Shown piece by piece: positions 14,914 to 18,642 of a DNA stretch of 18,642 nucleotides. Location: contig JAJYRT010000024.1 of NCBI GenBank assembly GCA_021793945.1, positions 1 to 18,642 of the forward strand. The letters run 5' to 3'. The position numbers and the translations under genes were made by a program. Source of the stretch: Thermoplasmata archaeon. Lineage in GTDB: Archaea; Thermoplasmatota; Thermoplasmata; Thermoplasmatales; Thermoplasmataceae. The notes beneath the pieces are model-generated. The model saw only the letters and a program-made list of their open reading frames with translations, ran no database searches and was not told where the DNA came from. Position 1 is the stretch's first letter; each line of letters begins with the position of its first letter.

Positions 14914-15885
14914 TCAGATCCTTATCTCCCTGCCTTCCCGGTCAGAGATCACAGCAGCGTTAACGATCCTTACCACTGCCTCCCCATCCGCTGCCAGGGC
15001 AATACTGGATTCATTTCCGCGAACAAGGTCAACAAACGAATCGATCTCCCTCTCGTAGAGGTTTCCACCGTCGTATGACTTTACGGTGTTTCCATCATGT
15101 ACCACACTTCCCGTTATCTCCGTTCCGAAGATAGATATGGCCTCAACGGTGCCACAGTCTCCATGAATGTAGAGGCTGTTGTCGGGTACCGCAATCTTTC
15201 TCGACGATGTCACATGAGCACTGTACCCCTCAAATGAAAGCAGGATTTCTTCTGTGTCGTCTATGGCTTCCCCTCTGGGGTACCTGCGGGCGAACACTGC
15301 CTTCGGCCGTGCTCCGGTAACGTGCATTATTGTGTCAAGCACATGGACGCCGGTACCCATGACTGAACCGCCCCCCGCCTGCTCTGGGGTGCTCCACCAG
15401 ATATTGTCGGGGCTGTCCCTGCTCCTGGAAGAGTATCCGGCCCAGGTCCCAGTGATTCTGCGGATATTCCCAACTTCCCCGTCGAGAATCATCCTGCGTA
15501 CCAGTAAAATCCCGGGATGAAACCTCATGTGGAAGCCTACTGCCAGCTTCCTACCAGAGGCTTCAGACTCTCTCACCAGGGATTTGGCGTCCTCGTTTGA
15601 CAAAGTCATTGTCTTTTCAAGAAGCACGTCCTTCCCGGCTTTCAGGCACTGTGAAGCCTGGCTATAGTGCAGGAAATTCGGGGATGCGATATACACGCTC
15701 TCGCAGCCGGAAGAGAGGAACTCTTCCATGGAAGTGAACGGCCTTGAACCATACTTTCCTGCCTCTCTTGCTGCTTTTTCACCATTTCTCGAGAATATCG
15801 AGGTTATCCTGTTTCCGGATTTCACTATGGCGGGCATTACCCTGTTGATCGCATGGTTTCCGAGCCCAATAATTCCGAAGTCCAT
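14914..15885 (-). CDS. Gfo/Idh/MocA family NAD(P)-dependent oxidoreductase
   Basis: A 323-residue dehydrogenase of the glucose-fructose oxidoreductase/inositol dehydrogenase type, usually acting on sugars or cyclitols. The N-terminal Rossmann fold begins MDFGIIGLGNHAINRV with GLGNHA at the dinucleotide loop (7-12). EKTM (90-93) stands at the EKP catalytic-lysine motif, with Thr for Pro but Lys91 kept. HMRFHPG follows at 119-125, and MGTGVHVLD (176-184) supplies the usual His and Asp. The C-terminal domain (SLYIHGDCGTVEA) is intact. The substrate is unknown. The ATG at 15885 lies ~27 nt from the AT-rich box shared with the divergent peptidase. The TGA is followed without a gap by the next ORF. 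Confidence 0.9.
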   Translation of the reverse strand: MDFGIIGLGNHAINRVMPAIVKSGNRITSIFSRNGEKAAREAGKYGSRPFTSMEEFLSSGCESVYIASPNFLHYSQASQCLKAGKDVLLEKTMTLSNEDAKSLVRESEASGRKLAVGFHMRFHPGILLVRRMILDGEVGNIRRITGTWAGYSSRSRDSPDNIWWSTPEQAGGGSVMGTGVHVLDTIMHVTGARPKAVFARRYPRGEAIDDTEEILLSFEGYSAHVTSSRKIAVPDNSLYIHGDCGTVEAISIFGTEITGSVVHDGNTVKSYDGGNLYEREIDSFVDLVRGNESSIALAADGEAVVRIVNAAVISDREGREIRI

Positions 15886-15905
15886 AGATGGTAATCCCGA
15901 ATCAC

Positions 15906-15917
15906 AAAAAATATTAA
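15906..15917. promoter_or_regulatory. shared bidirectional TATA-like box
   Basis: AAAAAATATTAA contains the palindrome AATATT (15910-15915). Its centre is 26.5 nt from the A of the + strand ATG at 15939 and 27.5 nt from the minus-strand ATG at 15885. Both distances fit an archaeal TATA box with initiation at or beside the start codon, and it is the only AT-rich stretch in the 53-nt spacer. Confidence 0.6.
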
Positions 15918-16835
<918 letters not shown>

Positions 16836-16841
16836 TACGGG

Positions 16842-18446
16842 TCAGTCCCGGGAAAGCACCTTTGCCTTCAGGGGTTTCTTGTCGATCTTTCCGGTGCTGG
16901 TCTTCTCAAACTCACTTACCAGGATGAATTCGTCGGGTATCCAGAACTTGCTGATCTTTCCCTGGTCCACAAGCGAACTCAGGTGTTTCCTGATGACATT
17001 GCCATCCAAGCCTTCCGATCCCCTTACAAAGGCAACGGGCCTCTCGCCCCACTTCTCATCTCTCTTCCCCACGACGGCAACCTCGAGGACTCCAGGGCAT
17101 GTGCTGATGTGATCCTCCAGAAGAATCGTAGGAATGAATTCTCCACCTGACTTCACGGCATCCTTCGCCCTGTCAACTATGCGTACGTAACCGTAGCCGT
17201 CAATCATGGCCATGTCTCCCGTATGAAGCCATCCTCCCCTCCAGAGTTCCCTGGTTGCTTCAGGATCCTTCACGTACCCGGATGTGAGCCATGGGGCCCT
17301 TGCTACGATCTCTCCAATGCTCCTTGAGTCGTTCGGCACATCCTTTCCATCCTCGTCCACCACCCTCAGTTCGACAAAGGAAACGGGAATGCCTGCAGTT
17401 GTGTTGAATGCGAGCCTTTCCTCCTCAGGCATTGCCTGCACGGTATTGTTGTAAACCGAAATGGTCAGGAGAGGGCATGTTTCCGACATGCCATATCCTC
17501 CAAGCGCCTCCACCCCTAGTTTTCTGGACATCGCAAAGAGGCCCTTGGACATCGCTCCCCCGCCAATTATGGTACGCAGCTTTGCTTTCGGGAGAATTTC
17601 TGCAGCCTTCTCATGGTTCAGTATCATGAACAGTATCGGCGGGACCATCGCGCTCACCGTGACCTTTTGGTCCCGTATTATCTCAAGGATTTCTCCATAA
17701 TCGTATCTTCCCGGGAGAATGTACTTCATTCCCTTGACCAGGCTAGTATATGGAAGTCCCCAGGAGTGAACATGAAACATTGGCACAAGCGGCATTATGA
17801 CGTCAGAACTGGTTATGGCGAGAGGAGGTGCATTTATTGATGACATCTCTGCCATGGTGTGCAGGACGATCTGCCTGTGGGTGAAGGAGACTCCCTTGGG
17901 GTTTCCCGTGGTTCCCGAGGTATAGAAAGTAGTGGCAGTCATGTCCTCACTTATCTCAGGAAGGGGGGCTTCCCCTGAGCTTATGAATTCCTCGTATTCC
18001 ATCATGTTCGGAAGGAACCGTTCGAATTTCCCTGTATCGGAAAAGACCACAATGTTTTTGAGCTGGGCGAGAAGATCCTTTGCAGGTGCAATCATGGGCA
18101 GGAATTCATCTCTTACCATTAGGAAACTGTCTTCCGCGTGAAGCACTGTCTGGAGTATGAGTTCCGGGGGGTACCTGATATTCACTGTATGAAGGACGCC
18201 TCCAGACATCGGAATACCGTAATAGCACTCCAGATACCTGACAGAATCCCAGTCCATCACCGCGACAACATTTCCATTCTCCAGCCCGTTATGCCTGAGG
18301 GCCCTTGCCAGCTTAATCGATCTTTCTCTGAAATTGCTGTAGGTTAAATCCTCCTTTCCCCTGTATGAAACTATCTGATTGGGCTCACTCTGCGCTGCGT
18401 ATTCCAGGAGCGAACCTATGGTAAGGGAATAACTCCATCCTGACAT
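16842..18446 (-). CDS. AMP-forming acyl-CoA synthetase (medium/long-chain fatty acid type)
   Basis: A 534-residue member of the ANL superfamily that activates a carboxylic acid to an acyl-adenylate and then the CoA thioester. Core motifs: ATP-binding YTSGTTGNPKG (175-185), GYGMSET (317-323), GWLHTGD (405-411) with the ribose-binding Asp411, VDRAKDAVKSGGEF hinge (425-437) and the catalytic lysine in STGKIDKK (Lys520). The PLVPMFHVHSWGLPY segment is typical of the medium/long-chain (AlkK-like) group rather than acetyl-CoA synthetases; exact chain length is inferred. The start is ATG 18446, with no Shine-Dalgarno site and a TATA-like box about 27 nt upstream. It would support fatty-acid or branched-acid catabolism, but no other beta-oxidation gene is in view. 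Confidence 0.93.
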   Translation of the reverse strand: MSGWSYSLTIGSLLEYAAQSEPNQIVSYRGKEDLTYSNFRERSIKLARALRHNGLENGNVVAVMDWDSVRYLECYYGIPMSGGVLHTVNIRYPPELILQTVLHAEDSFLMVRDEFLPMIAPAKDLLAQLKNIVVFSDTGKFERFLPNMMEYEEFISSGEAPLPEISEDMTATTFYTSGTTGNPKGVSFTHRQIVLHTMAEMSSINAPPLAITSSDVIMPLVPMFHVHSWGLPYTSLVKGMKYILPGRYDYGEILEIIRDQKVTVSAMVPPILFMILNHEKAAEILPKAKLRTIIGGGAMSKGLFAMSRKLGVEALGGYGMSETCPLLTISVYNNTVQAMPEEERLAFNTTAGIPVSFVELRVVDEDGKDVPNDSRSIGEIVARAPWLTSGYVKDPEATRELWRGGWLHTGDMAMIDGYGYVRIVDRAKDAVKSGGEFIPTILLEDHISTCPGVLEVAVVGKRDEKWGERPVAFVRGSEGLDGNVIRKHLSSLVDQGKISKFWIPDEFILVSEFEKTSTGKIDKKPLKAKVLSRD

Positions 18447-18468
18447 ATGCGAATATAGGGAAACTGCA

Positions 18469-18478
18469 GATAAATGAA
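18469..18478 (-). promoter_or_regulatory. TATA-like box for the acyl-CoA synthetase
   Basis: On the minus strand this reads TCATTTATCT. It is centred about 27 nt upstream of the ATG at 18446, consistent with a leaderless transcript. The rest of the 90-nt gap to the neighbouring gene shows no ORF or repeat. Confidence 0.4.
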
Positions 18479-18536
18479 TTTCGATCCCGGTTCAGTTGAT
18501 ATTCAGGAGGGCAAAACGACTCTGGGACAGAAGTCC

Positions 18537-18641
18537 TCACTCTTCGTCTTTTTCAATTATAAGATAGGCCTTCTTTCCCAGGAATTCCTTTGGGCAATCC
18601 ACCTTTGCTCCCGATCCGAATTTTGTTACGACTCTTTCCAT
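18537..18641 (-). CDS. DUF2080/AbrB-like small protein, 3' part (gene probably runs off the right edge)
   Basis: The minus strand encodes 34 residues to a TGA at 18537-18539, including MERVVTKFGSGAKVDCPKEF then LGKKAYLIIEKDEE. This fits the C-terminal pattern of DUF2080 'transposon-encoded' proteins (..vvKkfGngakvyvPKewiGkkv.vi..), a compact swapped-hairpin/AbrB-like DNA-binding type. An ATG is available at 18641, but family members usually have 15-25 residues before this point, so the true start is probably outside the window. Such proteins are often linked to mobile elements or toxin-antitoxin pairs; nothing else mobile is visible here. Confidence 0.6.
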   Translation of the reverse strand: MERVVTKFGSGAKVDCPKEFLGKKAYLIIEKDEE

Positions 18642-18642
18642 A

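Overview
The window looks like chromosomal DNA from an acidophilic, thermophilic archaeon of the order Thermoplasmatales; I cannot resolve the genus. Three things point there: a complete archaeal A-type (A1AO) ATP synthase operon; an intein in the P-loop of the catalytic A subunit whose ends resemble what I recall of the Thermoplasma VMA inteins; and a proline iminopeptidase that closely matches the Thermoplasma tricorn interacting factor F1. TATA-like boxes about 25-27 nt upstream of several start codons fit archaeal, often leaderless, transcription.

Region 1 (1-176) holds a possible 3' end of an upstream gene, two abutting perfect palindromes and a TATA box. Region 2 (192-9800) is one tightly packed + strand operon in the order K-E-C-F-A-B-D-(small membrane ORF)-H-I. 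It encodes the proteolipid ring, peripheral stalks, central stalk, catalytic and regulatory heads and membrane stator of the ATP synthase. Genes overlap or abut (ATGA, TGATG). The H-I pair sits at the 3' end, not first as in the methanogen operon I recall. atpA is interrupted in frame by a 404-residue intein (3076-4287). Its splicing residues are intact, but both LAGLIDADG-type endonuclease motifs have lost their catalytic aspartate. atpF has no ATG/GTG/TTG start and appears to begin at a CTG. A 56-codon, single-TM ORF lies between atpD and atpH.

Region 3 (9973-12162) carries an ABC-2 type exporter (ATPase plus permease) and a short NfeD-like OB-fold membrane protein. Region 4 (12205-13116) is a TIGR01777-type NAD(P)-dependent epimerase-like protein, convergent with a minus-strand cluster.

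Region 5 (13113-15885, minus) is a Gfo/Idh/MocA oxidoreductase, then a 217-aa protein resembling the N-terminal part of HerA/VirB4-type ATPases without the motor domain, then an orphan DNA methyltransferase. The first two are in the same frame, separated by a single TGA. Region 6 (15939-16835) is the tricorn-linked proline iminopeptidase, divergent from the oxidoreductase across a 53-nt spacer whose single AT-rich box is almost equidistant from both starts. Region 7 (16842-18446, minus) is an acyl-CoA synthetase, followed at the right edge by the 3' end of a small DUF2080/AbrB-like gene.

Family assignments come from motif recognition and memory. No database search was possible.
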